A program made the position numbers and the translations under genes. From positions 124,001 through 188,000 of the forward strand of contig JAFEMH010000758.1 of assembly GCA_022495995.1 (NCBI GenBank): a DNA stretch of 64,000 nt, in the 5' to 3' direction. Each line of letters starts with the position of its first letter. The first letter of the stretch is position 1. This DNA comes from Adenophora triphylla var. japonica. Lineage: Eukaryota > Streptophyta > Magnoliopsida > Asterales > Campanulaceae. Of the stretch, positions 31,393 to 43,118 are shown one piece after another. The notes under the pieces were generated by a model. The model saw nothing but the letters and a program-made list of their open reading frames with translations. It did no database searches and had not been told where the DNA came from.

Positions 31393-34300
31393 AGATCCTA
31401 TCTTGGAATGTTCGGGGGCTTTGTGGTCGCTCCTCTCACTCGGCCACGCAGCATATAGTGAGTAAATTAGCTTCTGTTTATTCGCTTTCGATTTTATGCC
31501 TTTTAGAGACGAAGGCTTCTAAAATTCGTTTTGGTGCTTTCTCTTCATCCCGCTTTCCGGGTTGGGATTTCTGCACTAATCATGAATACATTGACGGTGG
31601 GCGTATGACTGTGCTTTGGGACTCTTCCCGTGTTTCTTGCATTGCCCTTGAAATTGGTCCTCAACATGTCCATTTTCAAGTCCAATGCTTGGTTACACAG
31701 GTTACTTTTTATGTTACATTTGTTTATCCGGTCTATTCCATCTTGGAGAGGAGTGTGCTTTGGAATCACCTTATTACAAAGGGCTCTTCCATTAATTTGC
31801 CTTGGTTGGTAATGGGTGATTTCAATTGCTACTCATCTTTTAATGATAAGGTTGGCGGGTTCCCGTTGAGGCCTTATGATATCCGGGATTTATCTTCTTT
31901 TAGAATGTCTTTGGGGCTAGTGGATGCTCCGTCTGTTGGTCCATTCTTTACTTGGACAAACGGTTCGATTTGGTCAAAGCTAGACCGTGTTCTTATCAAT
32001 GATGTTTGGGGTTCTATTGGCTTGGATTGCTTAGCCTCTTTTTTGCCTATGGAGCCCGTCAGTGATCACTGCCCGGTTCTTGTTTCTTTGGGCTCTAATG
32101 ATTTGAAGGTGTCTAGGCCTTTCAAATTTTTTACTATGTGGCTTGATCACCCATCCTTTGATGACAGCTTGAAGAATGTATGGTGTTGTGATTATAATGG
32201 CACGGCACAGCAGATTTTATTCTCTAAATTGAAAGCTTTAGAGGGCCCTCTTAAAGCCTTGAATAGGGACTCCTTTGGGAGCATATTTGAGAAGGCTCGG
32301 GCGGCAAATTCAGATTTTAAAGCTGCTATTGTTAATCACATGGCTGATCCTCTCAACGTTGATTTGAAAATGATTTGTCAAGATCTCCGGAAGAAGGCAT
32401 CCTTCCTTCTAAATGCGGAGAAGAGCTTTATTGCCCAAAAGTTGAGTTGTAAGTATTTAGTGGAATGTGACCGTGGTTCCAAGTATTTTCACAGTCTCAT
32501 TAAGAGAGATAATAGCCGAAAATCTATATCACATATAGTAAAAAGTGATGGCTCTCTCACAACTTCCGTGACTGAAGTTGCTAATAATCTTGTGGATTTC
32601 TATAAATCATTATTTGGCATTGAAAGACAGGTGGAAGATATTGATGATTCAATTATGCTGAATGGTGCTATTCATGGGCCTGGTGATTCGGATGTTCTCA
32701 TGGCTCCTCTCCTTGACATTGATATCAAGGAGGCGCTGTTTGATATTGGTAGTGATAAGGCCCCTGGTCCTGATGGGTTCACCGCTGGTTTTTTCAAGGC
32801 TCGATGGAATGTGGTGGGTACCGCCGTGTGTAGTGCAGTCCATGATTTTTTCGTCACGGGTTCTCTCTTGAATCAATGGAATCATACCAACATCGTTTTA
32901 ATTCCAAAAGCTGCCACCGCTCCTACTACTTCTGATTTCCGCCCTATTGGTTTAACTAATGTCTTTTACAAAATTATTTCTAAGATATTGGTTAAACGTA
33001 TGGCCTAAGGCGTCCTTCCATCTTTTGATTGATAAGGCCCAGGGGGCTTTTGTTTCGGGAGGAACATTGTCGACAATATATTTGTTGCCCAGAGCTAGTT
33101 CGAGGCTATAATAGGAAGAGGTGTACACCTTCTTGCATGTTGATGATTGATATCCGCAAAGCTTTTGACACCGTCTCTTGGAGTTTTCTTGAGAAAGTTT
33201 TGAGGTGTTTGGGCTTTCCGGACAGATTTGTTACTTGGATTCTTGCTTGCGTTTGTCATTCCTCTTTCTCGATTTCCATTAATGGCGGCTTGCATGGTTA
33301 TTTTGAAGGGAAGAGGGCTTCGTCAAGGGGATCCTATGTCTCCTTATTTGTTTATTCTATGCTTGGAATATCTTTCTCGTATGCTGAAGGTCGGACAAAA
33401 AATGGAGGTTTTAAGTTCCATCCTAAGTGTAATGATTCTCACATTTCTCATCTTGCTTTTGCGGATGACCTCATGCTTTTTTCATATGGTAACTTAGCCT
33501 CGGTATCGGTTCTTATGGACTGTTTGGAAGCTTTTGAAGCCGTCTCTGGGCTGGCCTTAAATCCTTCCAAATCTTTCATTTATTTGGCGGGTGTTTCGGA
33601 TGCCGTTCGGTTGGATATTTTGAATCGGGTCAGATTTGTTGAAGGCGTGTTCCCGGTTCGGTATTTGGGTATTCCATTGGCTCCAACTTCGGTTTCTGTC
33701 AGAGATTTTGCTCCGTTCACTGATGCCATTGATTCCTATATTCAGAAGTGGGGTCATAAGTCTCTCTCTTATGCGGGTAAGGTGGAGCTTATTAGATCAG
33801 TTATTCAGGGAGTGGAAGGCTTCTGGTTTCAAGTCTTCCCATTACATTCAGCGGTTCTTGACAAGATCCGCTCTTCTTGTATACATTTCTTTTGGGGAGG
33901 GAGGCCTGCAAGGGTTGCTTGGGATAGAATTTGCTCCCCTAAGGAGGAGGGTGGTCTTGGCCTAATGGATATCAAGGTGTGGAACATTGCTTTACTCACT
34001 CGTTCCCTTTGGATGTTTCATTCGGATGTGGATTCCATCTGGGTTAAGTTTGTCAAGGATTATTATTTTCGTGGTACTTCTTTTTGGGATTATGTTTCTC
34101 GTGATAGAGACTCATTTCTCATCAAGAAGTTGTGTGGTATTCGAGATAGGCTCTTTGGCATTTTTGGAGATCGAGATGCTACTATCTTGGGCCTTCAAAA
34201 TTGTTGTGTGGGCAGCAAGTTGGATTCATCTAAGGTTTATGATATCTTCCGATCTCATCATGTTAAGCGGCCGTGGATGAAGCTTATTTGGAAATCTTTC

Positions 34301-34744
34301 ATTCCTCCTAAGTTTTTATTCATTGTTTGGCTTTCATGTTGGAACCGTCTGGCGACTAGAGATTCTCTTTCCTATATGAATTTGGAAGATGTTTCATGCT
34401 TGTTTTGTAAGAGGGATGTGGAGTCTCATAATCATTTATTCTTCTCTTGCTCTTTCACTAAGGCGGTTTGGAACTCTATTCGTTCTTGGCTGGGGGTAAG
34501 GAGGCGGATGTCTACTTTGGCGAGTTGTATTAAGTGGATCAAGAAGGAGCATGGTGGTAAGTCTTTGAGATCAAAGGCCGTTTTGCTCGCTTTCTCGGTG
34601 ATGGTTAATGACATATGGAAAGCCCGAAATAGTATTGCGTTTAATGGTGATGATGTTACCCCGACGGATATCATTTATAGAGTTAAGCTTGCAGTTTATC
34701 GTATTCTTTTTACTTTGTATCCTTCTCATAGGATCGATTTCTAG
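31389..34744 (+). pseudogene. LINE ORF2: endonuclease, reverse transcriptase, zf-RVT (frameshifted)
   Basis: APE-type endonuclease: LSWNVRGLCG, LCLLETKAS, PWLVMGDFNCYSS, KLDRVLIN, SDHCPVLV. RT: DKAPGPDGFTAGFFKARW, NIVLIPKA, DFRPIGLTNVFYKIISKIL, LMIDIRKAFDTVSWSFLEKV and the catalytic [12 protein letters not shown]-terminal zinc-binding domain: PPKFLFIVWLSCWNRLATRD, SCLFCKRDVESHNHLFFSCS. A stop and frame change lie at 33003-33100. A pair of opposite 1-bp indels flanks about 33310-33400; the native [20 protein letters not shown] is in a neighbouring frame there, yet the main frame stays open. Not functional as read. Confidence 0.9.
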
Positions 34745-34847
34745 CGCATTTTTGATTTCTTGATTTTTTTCCGGGGTATGCCTCGTAGACTTCTTGTATT
34801 CAGTTCTTATTCTTGAATTGAATTCCTCGTTGTAGAAAAAAAAAAAA

Positions 34848-35201
34848 CCGGTGAAACAAATTTGATGTTGAGAATACTTTTAAAGTTATACAGAATTATT
34901 ATGAATCATAAAAAGTACTTTACAACTTGTTAATATATTTTTTATAAATTATTAACTAAAGTTTAATTAATTTGATCATTATAATTAAAATATGACTAGA
35001 GATTGAGAGATTCAAATTGATGGATCCATCACGTTAACTAATAATAGAAGCAAATCAAAACATGCAATTTTATTTTAGTTTTTAGCATGAACACAAGGCA
35101 AAATAATAAAAAAATGTCACTATAGTTGACATGTTTTTACTCTTGTACCTAAAAAATGTTCTCTCAAGATAACATTATAATAGTCATTAATAATAGACTA
35201 A
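34848..35201. other. Intergenic, AT-rich, nothing recognised
   Basis: No ORF, repeat or element end seen between the LINE poly(A) and the Helitron start at 35202. Confidence 0.5.
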
Positions 35202-35370
35202 TCTATAGTATAAATGAGGGATTGTCCTTGCTACAATTGTTTGAACAGTAGCAAATGTCGAAATTCTCATTTTGCCTTCATACATTTGTCCATTTCCCAT
35301 TTTGCCCTTAATTTTTTTTTTTAAATTAAAGAAAAAAAAAGTTTCCTCAAACACGAACTTAATTAAAAAT

Positions 35371-36222
35371 TGTTGGACAAAATTGTGTAGGCTTCTCAAG
35401 AACTCAAATAGAAACTTAACAGAAAAAGATAACGGAGATTGAAAGAACAATAAAACAAGTCGAGTCTTGTATTTAATACAATCTCCGTAAGAAGTTATTG
35501 CCCCGCACAGGTGCTTACTAAGCCAATGGCAATCTTCTAGTAAGATAAAACGACTTTTAAGTATATGATAGGAGCACTCCAAATCAAATACTCTAGCGAA
35601 CAACACAATGTTTAGAACTTTGGACTTTGAAGGATTGAATGCAACAATATGCAATGATTTGGGTATGTTAATCTATCTTACTAGAGGGTAGGAAGGGTAG
35701 AAATACAGTATATGTGAATTGAAATTCGGAGGGGAAGTATATAAAGAGAGTCAAAGGGTTTGGTGGCTTTTCCTTTGAAAAGTCACAACTTTTCGGGTAT
35801 AACAGCACTTGCACGGCCGTGTCCAATGAACTACACGGCCGTGCAAGGCAATATGCACGGTCGAGTTCAAGGCTCAGCACGGTCGAGTGGCAAGGCAAGG
35901 CACGGTGCACGGCCGTGTCCCACTCTCGCACGGCCGTGCGTAAGCTTCTTCACCGCTCGTCAGCCCTTTAGCCACAACAAACCCAAACCAATTTTGGGAC
36001 CAACCCAAATCACACTTTGACCCAATATTTAAGTTACAAATCATTTGTCATTAATTTCTCATTCACACGGAAATGGTTTTGAGATATTAAATGAGTTATA
36101 TATAATCTACAACAAATGTAGATTACCATTTGTAACTAGTTTCGTTAACAAATAACGAACTTTCGTTAGAAACCTAGGTCAACGTTAAGTTAAACTTAAC
36201 TTTCCGTTACCCATTTTCAACA
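35371..36222 (-). repeat. 3' LTR of copia element
   Basis: TGTTGGACAAAATTG at the left, TTTTCAACA at the right. Near identical to 40160-41015 except for a handful of single bases, one 6-base patch (near 35519) and the last palindrome of its GC word cluster (35811-35942). Confidence 0.88.
35811..35942. repeat. CACGGCCGTG palindrome cluster (counterpart 40600-40735)
   Basis: At least four CACGGCCGTG words plus CACGGTCGAG variants within 130 bp of the LTR. The matching cluster in the other LTR is the same except for the final unit: here CGCACGGCCGTGCG, there TTGCACGTGCGTGCAG. Confidence 0.8.
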
Positions 36223-36764
36223 ATCCCCCACATGAATGACAATTAATGCATGAATGCAATTTCGTCCAAAGTTCCGACGAACTATTATTACATCGGGATA
36301 GATAGCTTGTGGCCTTGAATCCTCCCTAGTGAAATATTATCGGATATACTAGCCATTTGGTAGCGAGTCGCTTTGAACCAGTGACTGTCGGATGTATACC
36401 AAGACAATAATACTCACATAATAACAACTCTAACAATTGTTGTTCTCACGTTTTGTCCATTTCGGCCCTGGACCGTATCTTATTTATAAGCGTTCTTTTA
36501 GAGGCGGCCTAATTACCTCTCGCTTATATAGGTGATTCTCACTATAAGGAGTATCATGCACTACTCCACTCGTAGGTATAGAAATCATTAAAAGTTTTCT
36601 CAACTTATCCTTACCACTGCTGCATGTGCTTGTACTTGGATGTTCTGGGAATGAGTATTCAACATCTTCAGGTTAATAAACCGAGTTGTTGTTTCCAAGT
36701 AACTCTACTAGAACTTATAACTTGGTTGTCTCATTGAACCAAGGGCCTGGGATCTCCATTTCTC

Positions 36765-36940
36765 AAGGTTGAGTGTCCGCTATAAGTCCTTTTGTTGTGG
36801 GTTTTAGACCCATTCCCCTTAACAGTTTATACAGTTGATCTTGATTAATACCTTTGGTAAACGGATCCGCTAAGTTATCACATGACTTTACATAATCAAT
36901 AGTGATAACGCCATTCTTGATCAACTGTTTAATGGTATTG

Positions 36941-36971
<31 letters not shown>

Positions 36972-36972
36972 G
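36765..36972 (-). pseudogene. Copia RNase H C-terminal fragment
   Basis: The minus strand from about 36972 reads HGKSRHIRRRHNTIKQLIKN, then GVITIDYVKSCDNLADPFTK, then LYKLLRGMGLKP. These are the standard C-terminal RNase H motifs of plant copia (SRHI-R-H, DNLADPFTKG). Confidence 0.8.
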
Positions 36973-37384
36973 ATGTTCTACACCTTTTCCTATTTCTCAT
37001 TGTCGTCACAATGCCTTAGGTTATGTAGACACAAACTTATTCCACAAAGGAATATCTTCCAAGACCATTCAACTTACATAGGAATTGTAATCTTTAATCA
37101 TATGTATATCTTCAAGTACACCAAGTACTATGATTATACTATTCCGGTGATTGATTACAATTACAATTAGACCTTGAGTCTATCTAGAATGATCAGTCCT
37201 TCGAGTGATCAAATTCTTCTATCTACGGTTTCTTCAAGTGGTTATTATCTCTGCATCGTTTCGACTTCCCAAGTATTCAGTATCTCTAAGTGGTTTGACC
37301 TCCTTAGAGTCTACCTTTCAGGAATCTACTTTACAGAGATTACCTCTCAAGATTATACCTTACTAGAGTACACCTCTCAAGAAT

Positions 37385-37606
37385 CTATTTGAACTTTCGA
37401 AGTACTTTTTCAAGATAATGGGATTTTGATAGGACTATTCCTTCTGATGTTCTAGAAATCTTTATTTCTAATATGACATCGGCTAATCCCATATCTTTCA
37501 TGTCAAAGTTCTTCTTTAACATGTCTTTGGTATCAAATGATTCAGATGTTCCTTTAATGTAGACACATTTGTCACATTCATTAATCTTGAATTCATTTGA
37601 TAACAT
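37385..37606 (-). pseudogene. Copia RT fragment lacking the YVDD box
   Basis: NEFKINECDKCVYIKGTSES is followed directly by FDTKDMLKKNFDMKDMGLAD and VILEIKISRTSEGIVLSKSH. In copia RT the catalytic YVDD segment normally lies between these two blocks, so about 25-30 codons have been deleted. The fragment cannot be catalytically active. Confidence 0.8.
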
Positions 37607-37912
37607 AGTTCTATCGAACTTCTCATGCCACTAGTTAGTTGCTTGATTTAGTCCATATGAATACACAAGTAGATCCAACACGGTTGTGCGACATAGAACG
37701 CTCTGTTGTGTCAATTGGGATAATCTTGCATGAATCATAATGTCCTTTTGACAACTAGCCTGGCTTTATACTTATCAAATGCATCCATAGGCTTTATACT
37801 TTCTTTTAAGAATCCAATTGCAACCTAATGGTTTGCAACTTGGAGGGAGATCTACCAATTCCCAAGCATTATGGATTTTGTCTCACTGTTAATAGCCTCT
37901 TTTCAGAACGAA

Positions 37913-38161
37913 CTATCCGGACCAGATAACGCTTTCCATAACAGTTGCTAGTTCGTTTTCCAACATAAATGATAGAAAATCAGGACCAAAAGACTTTTCC
38001 ACTCTTGCCCTTTTACTACGTCTAGGTCCTTCATCTTCTACTTGAGATGGACCGTTTTGTAGTCTAATATTTAAAGGTTTCATCCTTGGCACATCTAGTT
38101 TTTGCATCCCAACGGTTCGCATAGGAAGATCAACCATCTTCCAAAATAGAATAGGATGCAT
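37913..38161 (-). pseudogene. Copia integrase-RT linker fragment
   Basis: Contains GPRRSKRARVEKSFGPDFLS, the basic RRSKR linker that precedes RT in copia polyproteins. The flanks are not recognisable. Confidence 0.65.
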
Positions 38162-39380
38162 TATTAACTGTTATCAAATATTTAACAGTTTCAATTTATT
38201 TTCCATCTTAGAAAATTTAGAACCAAAGAATTAGTAACTTTTGTCCTCCAACTACATCTTGGTTCTTCTTCTGATTAAGAAGACTACCATAGTTTCTATA
38301 AATTTCCTATCATTTCAAGGAAATATATTCTCAAAGAATATAACGTGTTTTGCTTAAGTATTTCTACTTTAGCCAAATACCCCCACATTTGAGGTATTTA
38401 TAAAACGGCTTATGAATATTTCATAATTCGTCATCATTGAATATTTCCTTTCTAAGGATCCATTCTTTTAACTGTTAACAGTTTAACAGTTTCTGTTAAT
38501 ACTAGAAGTTCATATCAATAGAACTTATGTATTTAGCTTGTACCCCCACACTTGAGGTGTACCTCCACATATCAAATATTTTATGAATATCCTAATTCAT
38601 ATTTAATACTTTCCTTTTATATGAAGTCATTTAATTGTAATAACCATGTTATCTCCTGACAACATAGTCATAACTATGTTCAAGTGAGGTCTCTTCAACC
38701 TTGGTCTCTTCAATCATTTTGTTTCGAAGAATACCGTATTGCCAATGGAAACGTAATCCATGGTTTTGGGTCCTATCTTAACCTCCTTAGGTTTAGATAT
38801 TTCTACCTTTGCTAGGTATACCCACATAAGACGGAACTTATCAATAAGGAGTTCACCATCTCCTTTAAAAGTTCTATCTTTCCTTTTTTTTTCCTGTGAT
38901 TCAATTGATTTGAGTGTGTAAGAAGCATTCGTTTGATAAATAAGTGTTAACGTCCCAACAATTATTTTTCAAACGGTACTACATACTAACCACCTCTATC
39001 ACTACGAAATTCTTAATTGTTAATTAAGATGAATCACAAACTCATTCTTTATTACTTAACCTCTTAAGGTTTCATCTTTACTATTTCAAAAGATGTACTT
39101 TGCATTATCGAGTGCAAATATCAATAGAAGTAATGAAGAACTGATTTCCACAAAGAAATCACATTTGGTTTGCGAATTAAACTTCATCTTAGGTAGTAAT
39201 TTTAAATTCACTAGTCGACGGAATGAATTTAAATTTACAAGACCTAAATGAACAAGTCATAACACAAGCCAAGTAGGAAATAAAAACTGATATTTTATTC
39301 TTCGCTCTTAGGCGGATTACATTCAGATCAAGGTACCCTTTTCTAATGTAATACAATGACCACATTTGGTCAATTCAATC

Positions 39381-40159
39381 TTATGCCCCTAGGCTAAGTT
39401 GATCAAAGTCCAATGGAACATATCGATCTTCAGTCACATTGGCTTGAAGAGGGTTTCCATCTTGGTTGTTGATTCTAGGATGTCGACATTCCCTAGCCAT
39501 ATGCCCGAGTTTGCCGCAATTAAAACAACTACCTTTAACCTTCTTGGCGGTTCTCTTCACTTTCCCGGTGTTCTTTCTTTTGTTTCCGGTACTTCTTTCC
39601 ACCAAGTTCACTTGCGGTCTTTTAGTCACAATACACATAGTATTGTGTATCTCGAGAAAGTCCCAAAGTTCTCTCGCGGTCTTTATGCCACAACACACTT
39701 TGTATTGTGCATAATCCAAGCCATTAAGAATATAATTGCGACACAAGAAATCGCTGTGATTCCATGTATCCAAATCATTCTTTGCTTTGGATTCATCCTC
39801 GTCGGATATCAATGGTGGATATTCCCAAAGAAAATGCACCAATTTTAATGTTGTCAAATAGACCAACATTTTCTGTTGCCACCTCTTAAAGTTCATCCCG
39901 GTAAGAATATCCGGTCTTTCCGCATGTACGAACACATGAGATGGAGGGAGAGCATTAAGAGGTGCAACCCTTGAGGTTTCACCAGAAGGAGGTTTCTTAC
40001 CATGAACCGAGTGAGATGGTGTAGTAGCGGGTGCAACATGGTTGAATGTAGCGTCATCTTGAGAAGGAGGCGTAACATTCCCTTGACTGGATGAGGAGAC
40101 GTCTTTCTCATTTTCCATCTCTTGAAGATCTTGAAGAAGCGCAAATAACTTCTTACGAT
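39381..40159 (-). CDS. Copia gag, open through the LTR junction
   Basis: About 260 residues. Ser/Pro-rich N-terminus, then the capsid-like block (HVFVHAERPDILTGMNFKRW, LVHFLWEYPPL, DTWNHSDFLCRNYILNGLDY, KTARELWDFLE) and a zinc knuckle CFNCGKLGHMAREC. The frame contains no ATG before codon 37 or so (MENEKD) and runs back without a stop into the LTR. Relative to intact copia gag, a stretch between the capsid and the knuckle appears shortened. It would bind and package element RNA. Confidence 0.75.
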
Positions 40160-41015
40160 TGTTGGACAAAATTGTGTAGGCTTCTCAAGAACTCAAATAG
40201 AAACTTAACAGAAAAAGATAACGGAGATTGAAAGAACAATAAAACAAGTCGAGTCTTGTATTTAATACAATCTCCGTAAGAAGTTATTGCCCCGCACAGG
40301 TGCTTACGGTTTCAATGGCAATCTTCTAGTAAGATAAAACGACTTTTAAGTATATGATAGGAGCACTCCAAATCAAATACTCTAACGAACAACACAATGT
40401 TTAGAACTTTGGACTTTGAAGGATTGAATGCAACAATATGCAATGAATTGGGTATGTTAATCTATCTTACTAGAGGGTAGGAAGGGTAGAAATACAGTAT
40501 ATGTGAATTGAAATTCAGAGGGGAAGTATATAAAGAGAGTCAAAGGGTTTAGTGGCTTTTCCTTTGAAAAGTCACAACTTTTCGGGTATAACAGCACTTG
40601 CACGGCCGTGTCCAATGAACTACACGGCCGTGCAAGGCAATATGCACGGTCGAGTTCAAGGCTCAGCACGGTCGAGTGGCAAGGCAAGGCACGGTGCACG
40701 GCCGTGTCCTAGGCACTTGCACGTGCGTGCAGAAGCTTCTTCAGCCTGCTCGTCAGCCCTTTAGCCACAACAAGTCCAAACCAATTTTGGGACCAACCCA
40801 AATCACACTTTGACCCAATATTTAAGTTACAAATCATTTGTCATTAATTTCTCATTCACACGGAAATGGTTTTGAGATATTAAATGAGTTATATATAATC
40901 TACAACAAATGTAGATTACCATTTGTAACTAGTTTCGTTAACAAATAACGAACTTTCGTTAGAAACCTAGGTCAACATTAAGTTAAACTTAACTTTCCGT
41001 TACCCATTTCCAACA
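40160..41015 (-). repeat. 5' LTR of copia element
   Basis: 856 bp, TGTTGG...CCAACA in plus orientation. See 35371-36222 for the differences between the two LTRs. Confidence 0.88.
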
Positions 41016-41060
41016 AAAATAAAATAAAATTACGTGACCCCAAACACGGACTTATTCTAG

Positions 41061-41868
41061 TTTCCTATAATAGAAAGAATAATAACTCCTTCCGACCCAT
41101 CCGAGAAGAGTCATGAAGAATTACAATAAAAAAAATAAGATATGGTTTTTGGCCTTTAAGCACACAAAGGGACAAATATGTTCCCTACCTTATTTGACAT
41201 GAATGCATTATTTTTTAGAGATAGTGCTAATGGTATTTTATTTTATTCTTTTACAAAATGACGAAAATAAATGTTCAATATTTTATTGATTGTATTGACT
41301 ATTAACCTGCTAAATTATAATTAAAAGTACCAAAAAATTATCACACATTATTTTATAAACCAAATTTTGTAGCATTCTTTCATAACTATATCATTCCCCT
41401 TATTTTATTAGGTTTATAAATTTGAAAATAATGATTTTAACACGACCAACATGCTTATAAATCATGTTGATTTTTTTAATAGTTAAATTAATTCAACTTT
41501 GATCATAATTTTATAAAATTTAAGATATCTTTATGCAATTTTAAAATTTGTCAGGAATAGTACTTTTAATAGTTGTAAAAATTGCATAAGCAATTATATT
41601 TTTTTGAAAATTACTATTAAAATTCAATTGAAATTATAAAAATCAAAATGAGATAAATTTTTTGAGACAGGTTTACTAAATGATTTTGATATTCCAAAGC
41701 CAAGTTGGACTTGGCTGGTAACTAGAAAATCAAATCTGGTCACCTACCGGTCCTACCCCATTCCAATTCCTCTCGTTTTCTGTCAAACCGGAATTTCAAT
41801 TTCGTCGACTTCCCCGGCTTTCTAGAAACGTCATCGCTTACTAGAAACCGGAATTTCAATTTATCACA
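41061..41868. other. Intergenic, AT-rich
   Basis: No gene. The words ACCGGAATTTCAATTT occur twice near 41790-41860, so a short duplication is present just before the hairpin-ended element. Confidence 0.4.
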
Positions 41869-41877
41869 TTTTAATTT

Positions 41878-42354
41878 CACAAAATCTAGGGGGAAATGCG
41901 TTTCTCCATAAGTTATGGAGAAACGGGTCCCGACATGTCGCGCGATGACGAATTTAGATGGCAGGAACCTATGAAAGTGATATCCGAAGCGTTCAAATGA
42001 ATATCAGGAAACCTTCAAAATGTTTCTGGATATACATTGAAGGTTCTGGATATCCGTAAAACCTTCAATAGCAATTTCGATATGCCCTAACACATTTCTG
42101 GATATGCACCTGCAGTTTTACGGATATGCACCTAACAGTTTACGGATATACATTTCACATCCTTCGGCTATCAAATACAAAGCTTCGGATATCAATGCAA
42201 AACACATTTATCAAATCTGAAAGCTTCGATATCCAGAAGCTTTTGGTCTTGGCCTTGGGTTTTTTTTTTCTGGTTATCAAATGTAAAGCTTCTGGCTATG
42301 AAAAATACGTTTCTCCATAGTTATGGAGAAACGCGTTTCTCAGCAGACGCACTC
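41878..42354 (-). mobile_element. Hairpin-ended MULE-like element, minus strand (477 bp)
   Basis: A 9-bp duplication TTTTAATTT at 41869-41877 and 42355-42363. On the minus strand it starts GAGTGCGTCTGCTGAGAAAC and ends TAGATTTTGTG, matching the family seen at 10668-11641 and 57524-57674. Each end has a hairpin made of CGTTTCTCCATAA and TTATGGAGAAACG. The interior is an array of CTGGATATGCACC-like words with GATATC palindromes. Non-coding. Confidence 0.7.
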
Positions 42355-42435
42355 TTTTAATTTAATCAAATCAGTCGATTTTATTTTATAATTTTATAAA
42401 AATTTAATTATTTTTATGTAATTTAAAAATTATTA

Positions 42436-42881
42436 GGGTCATTGCCCCATAATATTTTTTTTAAAATCTATGCTCAATAAGTTCCTTTATGATGTTGTAT
42501 TATGATATTGTATTATGTTTCGAAAATACAACATCAATTAAGGCCATAATACTGCATTCCGGTGGCCGTCGGTGACCGGAGTCCGAAGCCCATGGACCGG
42601 CGACCAGATTTCGGCGACCGGCGGCCGGATTCCGGTGAAAATTGACTGGATTCCGGCGAAAATTGACCGGAATTCGGCATGCGGCGATAGCAGACGGCGG
42701 CGGCGGAGTTGGGCTGTGGCGGAGGCGGTGGTGCGGATGCGGTATTATGATTTTAAACTACTGCATAACTAAATATTGTATTATACATATTACAACATGA
42801 AAACTTATGGGTCATTTTAATACAATGAAAAACTTAGTGAAAAGTGATTTGTTTCAAAAGAAATTTATGGGGCAAATTCCC
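42436..42881. mobile_element. TIR element C1 with GC-rich insert (446 bp)
   Basis: Left TIR GGGTCATTGCCCCATAAT, right end inverse GGGAATTTGCCCCATAAA. Flanks AAATTATTA and AATTTATTA differ by one base, suggesting a 9-bp duplication. The AT-rich body is interrupted at about 42556-42745 by a GC-rich block of CCGGCGACC / GGATTCCGGCGAAAATTG words. The short frame there is low complexity and probably not a gene. Confidence 0.6.
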
Positions 42882-43118
42882 AATTTATTATTAATAGTAT
42901 TCATGGTTAATTAATAACAATTTTTAAAAATGTATAAATAACTATATATTCACAACGTAGTGATCAAAGTTTCATTGAGTGAATCACGTCAAAAAACAAG
43001 AGATAAACTTTCCGAAACAATAGAAATATATATTTTTAAATATGATTAGTTGTACTTCAGAAAAAAAAATGATGGTTAGTTGTCAATGATTTTGTCAAAA
43101 TAAATAAATAATAATAAG

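Larger units (their letters stand above)
30874..34847 (+). mobile_element. 5'-truncated L1-type LINE
   Basis: ORF1 remnant, overlapping ORF2 with endonuclease and reverse transcriptase, C-terminal zinc-finger domain, short 3' UTR and a 12-base poly(A) at 34836-34847. ORF1 stop and ORF2 start overlap as ATGA at 31389-31392. The 5' end is approximate: the ORF1 frame has a stop at 30871-30873. I could not find a convincing target duplication. Confidence 0.9.
35371..41015 (-). mobile_element. Ty1/copia element, minus strand, decayed (5.6 kb)
   Basis: LTRs 35371-36222 (852 bp) and 40160-41015 (856 bp), target duplication AAAAT at 35366-35370 and 41016-41020. The minus orientation is shown by gag (39381-40159), INT-RT linker, RT and RNase H in order towards lower coordinates, and by a PPT (GTGGGGGAT) next to 36222. 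No tRNA-type PBS is visible after the 5' LTR. The stretch 38162-39380 and parts of 36973-37384 hold only decayed, repeat-rich sequence. Confidence 0.88.
35202..41060 (+). mobile_element. Second copy of the short Helitron, split by a copia insertion
   Basis: The left part (35202-35370) starts TCTATAGTATAAATGAGGG after A. The right part (41016-41060) ends CTTATTCTAG before T. Together about 210 bp and collinear with 30229-30454. The interruption is the copia element 35371-41015 with AAAAT on both sides. Confidence 0.65.

Noticed and set aside
42572..42772. Short Arg/Trp-rich protein
   Set aside because: Low-complexity translation of CCGGCGACC words inside a MITE-like element; no initiation or domain evidence.
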